A DNA stretch of 64,000 nucleotides from Norana najaformis (taxonomy: Eukaryota; Annelida; Clitellata; Crassiclitellata; Hormogastridae), in assembly GCA_964023275.1 (NCBI GenBank), contig OZ029913.1:53841644-53905643 (forward strand), written 5' to 3'. Below, one piece after another: positions 41,836 to 52,902 of the stretch (position 1 is its first letter; every line of letters begins with the position of its first letter). The notes under the pieces were generated by a model, which saw only the letters and a program-made list of their open reading frames with translations, was not told the DNA's origin and did not search any database. The position numbers and the translations under genes were made by a program.

Positions 41836-42139
41836 GTGCAGAGATCTTTGATTAGCATTTATTTAAAAGCAAATCATCTGATGTTCAGAAGAGCGATAAT
41901 TTAGTATCATTTGTAGATCATGTTTTTTCACCCTTGTCTGTAGTAATTAAGCTGTGACAAACTCTTTCAGTTAAGCTGAAGAAGTGCCATGCTCTGCATT
42001 GCTTTTACATTACTGTTTACGTGCATCATTATTACATTGCAGTACTTTTACATTACACCTAGGTCATACGTAGTGTTGAAGATATGAATATCTTACAACT
42101 TAAACCAGATCTTCGACGGAAGCTTCTCTCCCTCTCCCC

Positions 42140-42256
42140 CTCCTCTTCCGTAAGCGCCTGAAGACCGTATTAATCCCCAGTTCGGGGACGATGGGTCGGG
42201 AGCGCCTCTGATGCAGCTACCTTGAAGCGGCGCTTTACAAATTTACGATTATGATC
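42140..42256 (+). repeat. AGCGCC-family LINE tail (sense copy)
   Basis: GTAAGCGCCTGAAGACCG, GGGTCGGGAGCGCCTCTGAT, GAAGCGGCGCTTTACAAATT, then ACGATTATGAT. It reads in the opposite direction to the copies at 25.1, 44.6 and 60.3 kb and defines the 3' end of that family. Confidence 0.7.
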
Positions 42257-42895
42257 TTACAGTGGAGTGAATATCTTACAACTTAATCAGGTCTTACAAA
42301 GAACTTAGTCTCTTAATGACCTGTGTGAAGCTCATCTGGGTTGGCCGGTTGCACAGTCATGACAGCCCCATTTATGTTTGCTAGATGCGTTAGTTCTACC
42401 AACCAACACTCCATTCAAATGGACCTCACAGTGGGTCAGTATCTTTGGCTGAAAGTACAAACAACAATTTTTAACTGTCCCTTTAAGCTAGCGTTGAGAG
42501 GCAGCCATGGGTATAGTTTAGCGACTTCATTTTGCTTAGCCTCGGCATATGAGGACGGGTGGCCAGTCCTCTCCCACACCTACCGACAGTGTACAGCCAG
42601 TGTACTCATTTCGTAGCTGAGCTTGCTAGAGGGCACAAGTGGAAGAGAAAGCTCAAAACATCTTTCTGTCATAGCAGTTGGGTTTACAGTCCTGCATGCT
42701 AACCATTCAGCAATAAGGTTTAACATGTAGGTCATTCTTAAAAGTTGCGCTCTTTTTTCAGTAAAAAAGATTTGCTGGTTTAAACCACTGATGAAGCGGT
42801 AAAAACCAAATGGATTATCCTCTTCTGTTGCACAGCTTGATGGTGTATTGAGATTTCACAAGTATGCTGAAATTTCAACCCAGATGAAGTCAGGA

Positions 42896-43165
42896 GACTA
42901 ATTGTAATCGTAATCCGAAGCCATATCACGGGGACCAGCTTATTCACAGGCACTCAGTCAAAACAAACTCAATAGGCAAGAGTGTTCGGTTTGAGGTCAA
43001 GATCCAAGAGTCAGGCAGAGAGACAACGTGGCAGCTATGGTGGGTGATGTTTGGGATTGAAGTGGAAAGAGGGACTAGAGGAAGAAGGGGAGTCACGATA
43101 GCATCTGTGAAAGGGGAATGATGAGTCTGTGTTGAAGAGGTGCTATATAAATCTGTGATTACAAT
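42896..43165 (-). repeat. L2-like LINE 3' end (minus copy)
   Basis: TTGTAATCGTAATCCGAAGC, GGGGACCAGCTTATTCACAG, CACTCAGTCAAAACAAACTC, GAGGTCAAGATCCAAGAGTC, GGCAGCTATGGTGGGTGATG. Confidence 0.8.
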
Positions 43166-43544
43166 CTGTAATAACAGAATTTAGCACAAAACAGTTTATA
43201 AGAAAATTACTATCAACCAACATGTTAGTAATCTTTTATTTCATGAACAACAAATACAGCTGAATTAGATAAAATAAGCAACAATCTAACAAGCTACAAA
43301 AACAAGACTTAAATGATATGAGGTAAATCAGTATTTATTTCAACAGCAAGCGGTTCTTCATAAAAAAGGATTTTAAAAGGAAACTAATGCAGGAGGATTT
43401 GAAAATAAGGTACAAGACGACTTGTATATAATTAATAAATAACAGTCCAGGACTGAGCCATCAAGGACAACTAGTTGGCATCAAGGGGGCCCAAAACCTC
43501 ATCTTAAAGTACCGCCAAGCCTTGGCGTGAGACATTAAGCTGCA

Positions 43545-43650
43545 GGCCTTGGTATTAGTCCCTATTTTGTCTTTGGCCTTGGTATTAGTCCCTATTTTGT
43601 CTTTGGCCTTGGTATTAGTCCCTATTTTGTCTTTGGCCTTGGTAGTAGTC
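43545..43650. repeat. 30-bp minisatellite
   Basis: Three exact 30-bp units built on GGCCTTGGTATTAGTCCC plus TATTTTGTCTTT, and a partial fourth. Confidence 0.92.
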
Positions 43651-43740
43651 ATTTTGTCCACAGTGGAAAAACGTATCATACAACATGCACACACTGTGAT
43701 ATTGGAGCCTGATGTTGGGAGGATACTGAGCTCACTGGAA

Positions 43741-43818
43741 AGTTTGTACAGTAAGTTCAAAATAGTAAATGAAACAAAAAGTTTGTACAGTAAGTTCAAA
43801 ATAGTAAATGAAATAAAA
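43741..43818. repeat. 39-bp tandem duplication
   Basis: Two adjacent 39-bp units starting AGTTTGTACAGTAAGTTCAA, differing at one base. Confidence 0.92.
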
Positions 43819-43869
43819 AGCATAAAGTACAACCAGTAAAAAGAAAAAGGTAGCAAAGACAAGAAAAAT

Positions 43870-44031
43870 TCCCCTAACAGCAACATCATATGTAGGATAT
43901 GTGAAGGCCATATGACAGTATTCCCATATGGACTTAATATGTCTACCATATGGGACCACATGTAGGACATATGAAGCCTATGTGGGAATATTGTCACATG
44001 GGCTTCACATAACATTTCTGTTGGGGTCATG
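43870..44031. mobile_element. Foldback / MITE-like element
   Basis: The left arm (ATGTGAAGGCCATATGACAG from 43899) and the right arm ending 44010 are inverted repeats over about 43 bp with a short spacer. The outer ends CCCCTAACAG and the reverse complement CCCCAACAG also match. There is no internal ORF. Target duplications are not evident. Confidence 0.65.
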
Positions 44032-44591
44032 TTTTACCCAAATAAAATCATCTTTTCTTGTTCTGAATACTTGTGAACTTGCACTAAAACTGCTGACCCA
44101 CTGAACTGCCAAGTTACTAAAAGTAATTTCAAAGTATTATCAACAATCTGCAAGCGATTTATGTTAACACTCATCTGAGTATATGGTTAGTAGTACAGAT
44201 GACAACGATCCAGTGACAAAACTATAACAGACCAGCAGAAAATGAACGAGTGCATGGATGTCGACATAATACACAAGAATTTCACATTTTAATAACCGTT
44301 CTTGCAGAAAGCATTGAACTGCCCTCAGCTGCAGACTGACAACGATAAATTTCAGTTTAATGGACAAACAACAACAAACAACCAAAGACTTTTCAATTCT
44401 GAGACCAGTTTTATGTGAAGCAACTATCTTTAACCTTTAACTATGCAGGCTATTTCTGAGGGATGTTTTTCAGAGGTTCCTGCAGGATACTACATAAATG
44501 TTCAGGTACATACCTGCATACACAAATATATACATATATGCATACATGTATACACATAAGTATAAATACCCGGTACACACCCACATATACA

Positions 44592-44720
44592 CTGTAATTG
44601 TAATGACAATTTGACATTTATAAAGTGCCACTGCATCAGGGATGCTCCAGACCCAGACCAGTGAAACCAATTTCAAATAAGACAGACTTCAGGCATCTGT
44701 GAAACTATGGCGGGGCAAAC
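44592..44720 (-). repeat. AGCGCC-family LINE tail
   Basis: TGTAATTGTAATGACAATTT, TTTATAAAGTGCCACTGCAT, GACCCAGACCAGTGAAACCA, ACAGACTTCAGGCATCTGTG. Confidence 0.7.
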
Positions 44721-45789
44721 TGAGGAGCTCAAGCCACTACTCACAAGCAACACTATTCCAGTTGGTAGGTCCAACACAGATAAAACTTCTGTGCTGAACA
44801 CTAAACTACACACGTGTAGTTTAATTAGAGGTTACCACTACATAAATATTTTTCAGTCAGCCTTTTTGGGAAGAAGCTTTCGACAGGCTTTAGAAGTGCT
44901 ACAAAAGCCCAAAATATAACACATAGATGCATACACAGAAATAATTTCTACAAGAGATTCCTCAACATCCTATTTGATACATCGACTTCCGATAAGATCA
45001 AAACAAATCAAAATTTGAAAAATGTGAATGTAAAAATCCACTACATACTACATCCAGACAAAAGCGGTTACTAGTTACACACTTAAATACAATCGTATGA
45101 GACTACGCCATAAAAATTATGCTGAGATCTAGTTAAAAAAAAGTGGCTCAAAACACAGCTATCAGCTTAAGCAATAATAACAACTGTTAAATTATTTAAA
45201 CCGGTTAAGTTAATTCAAATGCTAATCAAACCTAACAAATGAAACCAAATCATTATAATTTAAATAAGTCATTTAGTAACCAAAACTAACAAAGATAAAC
45301 AAAAATAGTTACCTAAATCCATAAAAATACAACAGCAATTATGTATTTACTTCATTAAATTGCTTAAAATGCTAAATAAAGGTAACAAATACTGTTGCAT
45401 AACTGCTACAGTGAAACAACAAATCAAAAACTGCAAGCAACTTTACATAACATATGATGCCTAATTAAATTAATTAAACAGCAAACTATACCAGATAGCA
45501 TTCTGTAATGCACTTCAAAAATTAATTAATTAAAAAGTTAGTCAAAACAAAATAACAACTACAGACATAATTATCTGTAAAATTGCAAAAAATCTTTCAG
45601 CTGCTGCAGATGAAATCTAACAACAAGTGTACATACTAAATATAATTAATTGATTCCATCTGTTAAATAACATTTGCATGTAAACAAAATTTGCAGGTAT
45701 CCAATACTGACCTTTTGCAGTTTTGATTCAGCAAAATTTACAAGTATTTACAAAAGTATGTAACAAGTGACTGAATCTTGGTCACGATC

Positions 45790-46088
45790 TCAACACCTAC
45801 AGAAGGGCTTATCGATAGAGACAGTCTTTAGCACCCTAACGCTAGTTAAAGGATGCATGTAGTACTACATATAATCTAAACTAATCTTAGAACTTGTGTA
45901 ACATCATTATAATACTTCACTGGCATCAGGCATCAATCTCTACATACTGTCTCACCCAGAAGGGCTTTTCAGAGACAGTCTTTGGCACCCTAAAGCTAGT
46001 TAGTGGCAGAGCGTAGCACCACATCTAATTTAAACTAACCTTAGAACTTGTACAAAGCCATTATAATACTGCAATGGCATCAGGCAGA
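45790..46088. repeat. About 165-bp tandem duplication
   Basis: CAGAAGGGCTTATCGATAGA and AGACAGTCTTTAGCACCCTA recur as CAGAAGGGCTTTTCAGAGAC and AGTCTTTGGCACCCTA, followed in both by CTAGTTA, AACTTGT, CATTATAATACT and GGCATCAGGCA. The order is preserved and the copies are diverged. Confidence 0.85.
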
Positions 46089-47471
46089 TTTTCATTCCAG
46101 ATTCGCAATCTGGTCAATTCTAAGGGTCAGTCGAATAAGGCAGTAAGGCAGACTAAGTAGGATAAGCATCCTGAAGCATCTGTTTTTCATATACAGCATC
46201 AGACCTCTACAACTCAAGAGCTGAAGGGCCTTCCAGGGCAATACACTCAGCACTCGAGGGGATACAACACCAAAACATTTTCCCATCATTGAAAGAAATG
46301 CTACCATGCAAACTAAAGCAAGTCATATTGTAACCAAAGAGCACAGTTCCAGCACAGCATGATCATTATCTGCTTAATCGTAATCATAATCATAATGATC
46401 ATACACACAAAACAGTCACAAAACATCAGAACAATCACCTATAAGCTGCAAATTAAGCATTCCAGCCAGCACAGTAATGTAGGTATATTTATAGCCCCTC
46501 AGCTATCTGTTAACAAATTTCAAAAGATAAACAATATTTGCTAGGCTTTGTAGTATTATGATGCTTGTTAACATAACTGGTCATAGTTTGGTCTCATTTT
46601 GCTATGGCAAAGTTAATGGCAAATGCAGATGAAGGATGGAAGTTTCAGCAACATCACAAAGTTTTCATGATATGTCCATTACTCAGCTCAATTAACTCAG
46701 CAAAGAAGATGAGGTAAATTCTCAGATACAATGTTACTTTACACTACTTCATTTTTTGGTCATTTTTTGGTTACCCTCAAAAAGAAGAGAAACGGACAGA
46801 CAAAACTCAGTGAAACTAAAAGAAGATACATTGAAAAGAAAGAAAACAAGCATCTAAAGCTATGATCAGCATAGAAAACCATGCAGTTCCCAAGGTAAGG
46901 TAGGATAAGAGTTCCCTCACTACATTCCTCTTTCAAAATTATTCCTTCTTAGCGTACAACAACACAATACATAGTTCAAAGCTGTACAATACTCAGTACA
47001 AGCACACAAATACAATTCCTAAGTCAAAGAAGAAAGATTTGTAAAACATCAAATTCTAGTTTCAGTACATTAGAATCAGAGAAACCAAAAAAGTAGAAAA
47101 TACTAGGATTCTAGGCATCTTCTCATCTTATCATACAAACAATGCATCAGACCTACTCACACAGCTTTCTGACCAACAAACACTCTAATTTACAATCCTT
47201 GACTTGAAAAGCCAAAATAAGCACTCATCTAGTTTCAAAATCCTTGATATAAATTAAACAAAATAGATATATATACACAACTACTAAAGTTCAAAACTAA
47301 CAAATCCAACTTTCTAAATCATCCATTACAGCTGCTTCTCAAGATCCGTGTTATTTTTGGCACATCAGTACCACCCACGGCAGCACTATCATCAAACAAG
47401 GCTCCGTGAACCGAGCACAAATGAATCAATCGATCCAATCACTAACTCAATCCCAGTACTGACAGCCACGT

Positions 47472-48070
47472 TCACTGGGTTCACAATGGACCCTTAGCTG
47501 CCCACCAGTGGCACAAGGTGGGGCCACAATGGGCCAAATGAACGTGGTTGTCTGGGAAGACACTACCAACAACAACGTGTTTGATTAGATTGCTCTGTTG
47601 AATCACTTACAACACACAGAAAGAAAACAAACCTGCTCTGGAGAACAGTGTCTACTTGTAAGGCAGGCGCATCAGAGAAAGTCCAAAACATTCTTGCGTT
47701 CGGAGGCATTTTCTGACCTGAGTTGCTTGAGACGCCTTTGCATGTGAATACGAAGCAGGGCGTACTTCGACTTCAGCCGTTCCAAGTACTCTTCTTCCTC
47801 TCTGTTCAGCATCATCAGGAAGTTCTCGAGCTCTGGAATGCTGAATACATCCCACTGAAACACAAACACATTTCTACTCATGTTAAGGTTCACTTGTTTC
47901 AGACCCATTTGACAGCCATCTTCACATTACTTTTGAGAGGTCCTTAAAAGGCATTATACAAAAGCTCACATACAATGGACCCTGGTCACCAGTGGCAAGA
48001 TGTGGGCCAGCTAGGGCTGAATGAAAGCAGTTGTCTGGGATGACACTACACATAACCATGTGTTTGATAT
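47472..48070. repeat. Pair of ~100-bp direct repeats flanking the SARAH exon
   Basis: 47472-47585 and 47970-48070 share ACAATGGACCC, CACCAGTGGCA, GGTTGTCTGGGAAGACACTA (second copy AGTTGTCTGGGATGACACTA) and a CGTGTTTGAT end. One lies on each side of the last coding exon. Confidence 0.7.
47672..47854 (-). CDS. RASSF-like exon 7: SARAH domain and stop
   Basis: It encodes WDVFSIPELENFLMMLNREE and EYLERLKSKYALLRIHMQRR, the heterodimerising SARAH coiled coil, then a short tail ending VLDFL and TGA. The acceptor is TGTGTTTCAG. Confidence 0.96.
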   Translation of the reverse strand, partial: WDVFSIPELENFLMMLNREEEEYLERLKSKYALLRIHMQRRLKQLRSENASERKNVLDFL

Positions 48071-51000
48071 ACATTTCAACTTCTTCAACCCTTCAAATCT
48101 TCAATTACAACCATCAGTGTCCACTGGGGATTCTGTCTCTCTATTCCTCCTCAAAGAAAACTTGTCCTGTTAATTTTCAGACATATCAAACACTGTTGCC
48201 ATGCTTCTGCTTCTGCTGTAAGATCCATCAACCTGGCTTTCAAGGACCATCTTGGCAAAAAGGGTAACAAATTAGCAATTATCTTACTTTATCATAATTC
48301 CTTTGAGAGGCTACAACTTTGTAATGAAAGGCAAGTGGATATTTATTAAAGCTCCAATAGCTGAAGGGGTCTTGTAAAACAGGATAGCCCAGGCCAGTGA
48401 ACCATTGAATCCAACAAGACGGAAACATTTTAAAAAAATACTGGTTTCCTTATGCACACATACTTAACCATTTTTCAGCTAAACAGGACTTTTGGGGTGT
48501 TCTAAAGAGTTACGGCAAGTGTGACAGATAGTAGCACCTTTACTATGTTCTTTCCCATTAATAACCTTCCATCCACAGATGAGGTGCAGTCCTGGAGTTG
48601 AAGGACCTTTTGGCTAAAGTAATGGCAATTCAACAACAGACAAGAAGAAGCAAGGAAGATACAAGACCACAAAAGTCTGGCCATGAAAAGTAAACAGTTA
48701 CAAGACAACAGAGCCCTTGAGTGGTTCTCAAAAGACGTTATACCCAGATACATACACACATACAACAGAAGAAACTGCTCCTTCATTATTACAACCTTTC
48801 ATGTTTTGTATTACATAATTTCATGTCTAATTTTCCAGTGTTCTGAAAAATGACTCAAAAACTCACTATGATATTGCCTGTGTCATTTTCTTGCAAGACG
48901 AACTTGTTAACGTCAAGTCCACAGGGTCCTTCTTGGCTCGTCCAGTACAAACAGAGAACCAGCGGAAGCTCATAGATGCCTAGCTTTCGCATGGCTGCTG
49001 ACAGAAAACAAAAAATCACACAAGTTAAGCCAGCATAAAACTTCTGTCAAGACTCAAAGTTTCAGTTCTATTTACTCACAAACCACAATGTGGACACCAA
49101 CACATTTCTTAAAAACAAAAAGCTTTCAATCACCAAATCTCTGGACCACAGTTGGAAATATTATCATGTGTAATTTTGTACCTTCAAAAATACTATAGCT
49201 TTGTCCACTAAGAAATAGAATTTACTAAAGATATCACTGTAAATGTACACTTAGCCAGAACTTTTTAAACACAAAAACCAAGGCATATCAACACAGCTAC
49301 ATGCAGCACCGTTTGGTTGTTCAAATCTGCAGTGCAACACAACAGCAACAGCATTCAGCCTTATCACAACTTATAAAGAGGAACTACACTAATTTTGTCA
49401 ACAAATCTCAAAATGGCAGTGATGACAATGAGTGTTTTTTTTACTAAAACCTGAATCAAGGAAACCAAGCCAAAGAATTTCGCTGTTATAAGAATTGAAC
49501 CGCTTTAAAGAATAGATCAAAAGATGAGACTTGGTAAGAAGTCTCTTCTTTCAATCTACTTACTATTCTGAGAAAACTTCTGACTTCTGTGGTAGAGGCA
49601 GAATTTTCTTGGATCGTCTGTTATGTTAAACTTTTGCAGCAGTATTGTAATCACATCCTGGACGGTTGTTGTGCTATCAAAAGAAATGTAATTAAAACCA
49701 AACATAGATACGCATGTGTCGAGACATTTGATATAGCACCTTTGGTACCTCACAAAAGTGCTGCACACATGGCTATCCAGCTGAACTAAACAAGCACATT
49801 TTTAGGTTTGAAACTGTTCGAACAGAGTCAAGTGCAATGCACAATAAGTTGCAACTGCTCCGATCAGTTATAAATCAATTTATGCAGCACTGTAGTGAGA
49901 TTCACAAAAGGTTCTATATAAATTACTTGCATATAAAGGCTGTATCTATTCTGTTGGCTGTTGCTCAGTCTCTGTATATAGCTTATATGGTTTTTAAGTA
50001 TTATCAAAATTTCATTCAGGCAAACCGAACTGAACTTGACATCATCCATTTAACAATCAAGCAAATCACATAATCCCAACATTTGTGTCAAACAGAAAAC
50101 TCAGAATAAACCAAGTTGGTCCTGCTACTTAAAGTTTCAAAATCAAACTCCATTTGTCAGACTAAAACCTTGTAGTATTTGGACAACACTTCTTTTAAGA
50201 AATATCCTGAATGGACATCGGTAGGTTCACTTCTCATATATTGCTAGAACAGATTTCTGAAGAAATGCCTGCATAAACTTAGCAATCAACCACAGCACAT
50301 AATTCAAATGCCGAAATTCAAGTCAGGCAATTAACTGTTGTTGGTGATGCAGTAAATGGATCAATCAATCAAACAAATTAATCAACCAATCAATCAATCA
50401 ATCAACTACATCACATCAAATACTTTCATCTCAGCTTAAACTGAGTGCAGCATACTCTCTGATGTGCAGCACAGTGGATGTGTCCCTTGGCAAGTAGAAG
50501 GAAGTGATCTTTCTGTAGTCGAGCACTGGTTTGCTGTGCGTAAGGATGTCATAGATAGACGGAGGACGAGCTGACAGACACATGCTGATTGGACGACACA
50601 CGTTCAGATGAACTCGAATGAAGCCTTTGAATTCATCATTTGCCTAAAACAGCAGATCAACACCTTAGAGTTCTGTGTAGCAAAGTAGTTCAGAGGCAGC
50701 ACAACCACATTTAGCAATGTAATGTAAGGAAAGGAAAGGTAACTGCTCATTTATTACAACAGCAACTTTACTCATAAGATCACGTGAATAAATAAATGAA
50801 TGAATGAATTTAACTTGATGAGTAGTGGCCATTCCAGGTATTTTACCTATTCTCCAATAAGTTTCTAATCCAGAGGGATCATGGAGGAAATCATTAAAAA
50901 AATGAATGAATTACACAAGAAGCCCCAGTATCTAAACCCAGCACATATCAGCCCAGATGGGTATAAATGTGACTTACAACAGTAACTTACCAGCTCCATT

Positions 51001-52902
51001 AAGAGCCCATGTTTATTGTCATTGAATCTGGAGATCATAAGATTGAGGTCCACCCAAGAGCAAGTAATTGATGTATCTGAGGATGTGCCATCACTTCTGC
51101 CACTAGCTTGGTCCTACAGTTTAAACACAGCCAGCACAGTTTTATTTCTCAAACAGAGCAAATCACAGTCCAACAAATCAGCATAGTTCTACTTATTAGA
51201 CAGAGCCAAGCATACTGTAACACCTTAGACTGAGAATAAATACCGAAAACAATCAATCCAGTCACTAACTCACTAATGAAACATAGAGAAACCTAGAACG
51301 AGATCAAGACAGCTGAAAATCTAGTTCTGAATTATCAACATCAGCTTATGAAGTATAAGATGATAAAACATTTCTCTTTCTGAATTTAAAATTAATAACT
51401 ACCTCTTCCTTGACTGCTTGCTTACACACAGTTCTCGTATCTTCCAATTCAAGACAGACAGTGTTTCCTTCTTCAATTACCTATAAATCGCTTATTTCTT
51501 CTTAGGTCTCATCCTTACTGACATAAGCATGCTCTCCCCAACACCAAACAGAAAACATAAATTGATATCAGCAGTGCAATACATAAAATGTAAATGAATC
51601 AGAAGTGGGCCACAAGTGAGTCTACCAAAGCAGCTGTTCCAGGACAATTCTCAGTCAATGATGTTTCACGATGGTATCTGGATTGATGTTGACTCTTGTT
51701 GACATCAGGACAAACAATGTTGACCAGGTTATGACAGGCCACATGACACGTGTAACAACACACTACAACGGAAGCAGGAACTGGCAATGACACTCATGAT
51801 AACATTAGCCGGAAGTTTAGCATGAGAAACAAGGATCTGGTTTTCAGCACAAGTAATTATCATTTGGTTGTCTCTGGGTCCTGTGGGTGTGAACTGTTAT
51901 TTTTTTTATTATTTTGCATTTATTACATGTGCAAGGTCAGTAAATCTGAATCTAATTTGAATTTAATCTGAATTTAATTCAAATTAAATAACTCTTTCAA
52001 CAGTCTGCAACTCCAAACTGATTGCAGGCATTGAAGGTTTGGAATCCTAAGTCAAACCATCTTAGCTATCATCAGTCTAATCTAATCAAACAAGATGATT
52101 AACTTCCACAGCATCACTAGCATAATATAAAAGGCTGCTGGCAGTTAACCCAATACCAAAGCTCAACTGAGATTCAAAAGTTCAGGGAAAACCAGATTGC
52201 AGGCTAAGGTGAATAACTCATCATCACCATCACCATCAACAGCAACAACAGCAGCACCAGCACCAGCAGCATCAGCACCAGCAGCACCAAAATAATTCAT
52301 CAATACAGGAGAAAAAAGACACTTTTCTTCTGTTGAAGACCTAATTTCTGCTTACATTTGCACCTAAGGAAGCGTCTGTAGACTCCCAGAATTGTCTGAC
52401 CGCATGCATCACACCATGTTGGTGACTGCAGCACGACAGCCACAAACTTGTGACCTCTATCTCCGTCACGCACGGCTTTCAGGAAGAACCCATTCAAGTG
52501 ACACAGCTCAATTGTGTCACCAGAGACTGTATCTTCCCGTGTCTGACTGCGCGACCGCCAGCGATTGTATCGCGCAATTAAAGGCGAGGCCATTTCTTGG
52601 AACACATGGCTGTAATGATGAATGTTGAGTGACAACTTGTGACACATGTCATAGAGATGTGAATGACTCAGGAGGTCAACACTGGTCGAGCAACGAGGCA
52701 GCAGTGCAACGCAGTGCTGGTCTGACTGCATTTCCTCATCTCCTGAAGCTGCATCTGTTTTTGATTCGAGTACAGTCAAAGGCTGAGTTGCTTCCGCTGA
52801 CACAGCTCCTCCTCCCTGAGCTCTTTCAGCAGATAATAGTGAGAAATTAAGATTTTCCATCATGTGACATGCAGCTTTTTCAAATAGCAGCTCCCGAGCC
52901 AT
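47672..52902 (-). CDS. RASSF1/RASSF5-type Ras-association (C1-RA-SARAH) protein
   Basis: This is a cytosolic Ras/Rap effector and scaffold. Coding exons in transcript order: 52902-52356, 51762-51626, 51113-50991, 50643-50456, 49673-49564, 48997-48867, 47854-47672. They total 1419 nt, i.e. 472 residues plus stop, with consistent phases. The C1 zinc finger is complete across exons 1-2 (ligands H151, C164, C167, C181, C184, H189, C192, C200). The RA domain spans about 274-400 (GFIRVHLNV, TSFYLPRD, DDPRKFCLY). The SARAH helix spans about 413-460 (WDVFSIPELENFL and NREEEEYLERLKSKY). Known family members bind GTP-Ras/Rap via RA and MST kinases via SARAH, linking Ras to Hippo signalling. The start ATG has an in-frame TAA 24 nt upstream. 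The first 150 residues resemble no domain. The C1+RA+SARAH order fits the RASSF1/5 branch; which member is undecidable because invertebrates often carry one precursor gene. Confidence 0.95.
48867..48997 (-). CDS. RASSF-like exon 6: RA domain end
   Basis: It encodes AMRKLGIYELPLVLCLYWTS and VNKFVLQENDTGNI, matching the LRL...FVLKEND end of RA. The acceptor is a tandem CAGCAG, so the exon may start at 48997 or 48994 with or without one residue. The donor is GTGAGT. Confidence 0.94.
49564..49673 (-). CDS. RASSF-like exon 5: RA domain middle
   Basis: It encodes TTTVQDVITILLQKFNITDD and PRKFCLYHRSQKFSQN. The DDPRKF motif is nearly invariant in RASSF1/5 proteins. The donor is GTAAGT, phase 1. Confidence 0.95.
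50456..50643 (-). CDS. RASSF-like exon 4: RA domain first part
   Basis: It encodes NDEFKGFIRVHLNVCRPISM, then RPPSIYDIL and KITSFYLPRDTSTVLHIR, the signature strands of the RASSF RA domain. It ends with two bases of an Asp codon at donor GTATGC. Confidence 0.95.
50815..50890 (+). repeat. CTGAGGGATC-family repeat
   Basis: GAGTAGTGGCCATTCCAGGT, CTCCAATAAGTTTCTAATCC, AGAGGGATCATGG. An (AATA/AATG)n stretch lies just upstream. It matches 14165-14285. Confidence 0.6.
50991..51113 (-). CDS. RASSF-like exon 3: linker before RA
   Basis: It is 41 codons, phase 0 to 0. It encodes a Ser/Thr-rich linker and VDLNLMISRFNDNKHGLLME, equivalent to the helical linker that precedes the RA domain in RASSF1. Confidence 0.9.
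51626..51762 (-). CDS. RASSF-like exon 2: second half of C1
   Basis: The acceptor is CGTTGTAG and the donor GTAGAC. It encodes CCYTCHVACHNLVNIVC, giving exactly the C-x2-C-x4-H-x2-C-x7-C spacing of C1 domains once joined to exon 1, then a Ser/Thr-rich linker ending in phase 0. Confidence 0.9.
52215..52292. repeat. (CAC/CAG/CAA)n low complexity
   Basis: Trinucleotide-rich tract (CATCAC, CAACAG, CACCAG) just inside the first RASSF-like intron. Confidence 0.8.
52356..52902 (-). CDS. RASSF-like exon 1: N-terminal region and first half of C1
   Basis: It starts MARELLFEKAACHMMENLNF and contains the N-terminal extension, RYNRWRSRSQTRED, and the first four zinc ligands in HKFVAVVLQSPTWCDACG plus FLRC. 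The donor GTAAGC follows TGCAAAT, phase 1. The frame stays open past the donor, so the naive ORF end is wrong. Confidence 0.93.

Larger units (their letters stand above)
39080..43190 (+). other. L1-like gene 3' UTR and intergenic DNA
   Basis: No protein-coding sequence is recognised. The proximal part is presumably 3' UTR. Candidate poly(A) signals are AATAAA at 39548-39553 and ATTAAA near 40876, but the end cannot be fixed by eye. The distal part holds an (AT)-rich tract (about 41585-41630), a repeat at 41665-41835, a LINE tail at 42140-42256 and another at 42896-43165. Confidence 0.5.
43228..47671 (-). other. Probable long 3' UTR of RASSF-like gene
   Basis: This 4.4 kb minus-strand region is U-rich with few interspersed repeats and no convincing ORF, unlike the repeat-packed introns around it. 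An AATAAA on the minus strand (43235-43240) could end it. It contains a tandem duplication (about 45790-46090), two minisatellites (43545-43650, 43741-43818) and a foldback element (43870-44030). The UTR call is inference; part of this may be intergenic. Confidence 0.35.

Noticed and set aside
43545-43818. CRISPR-like spaced repeats
   Set aside because: Units are tandem without unique spacers, and the genome is eukaryotic.
43461-44030. 189-residue minus-strand frame with TKAKDKIGTN repeats
   Set aside because: It spans two minisatellites and the foldback element; the repeats are encoded by the 30-bp units.
52392-52850. Plus-strand frames opposite RASSF-like exon 1
   Set aside because: They are antisense shadows of a well-supported coding exon.
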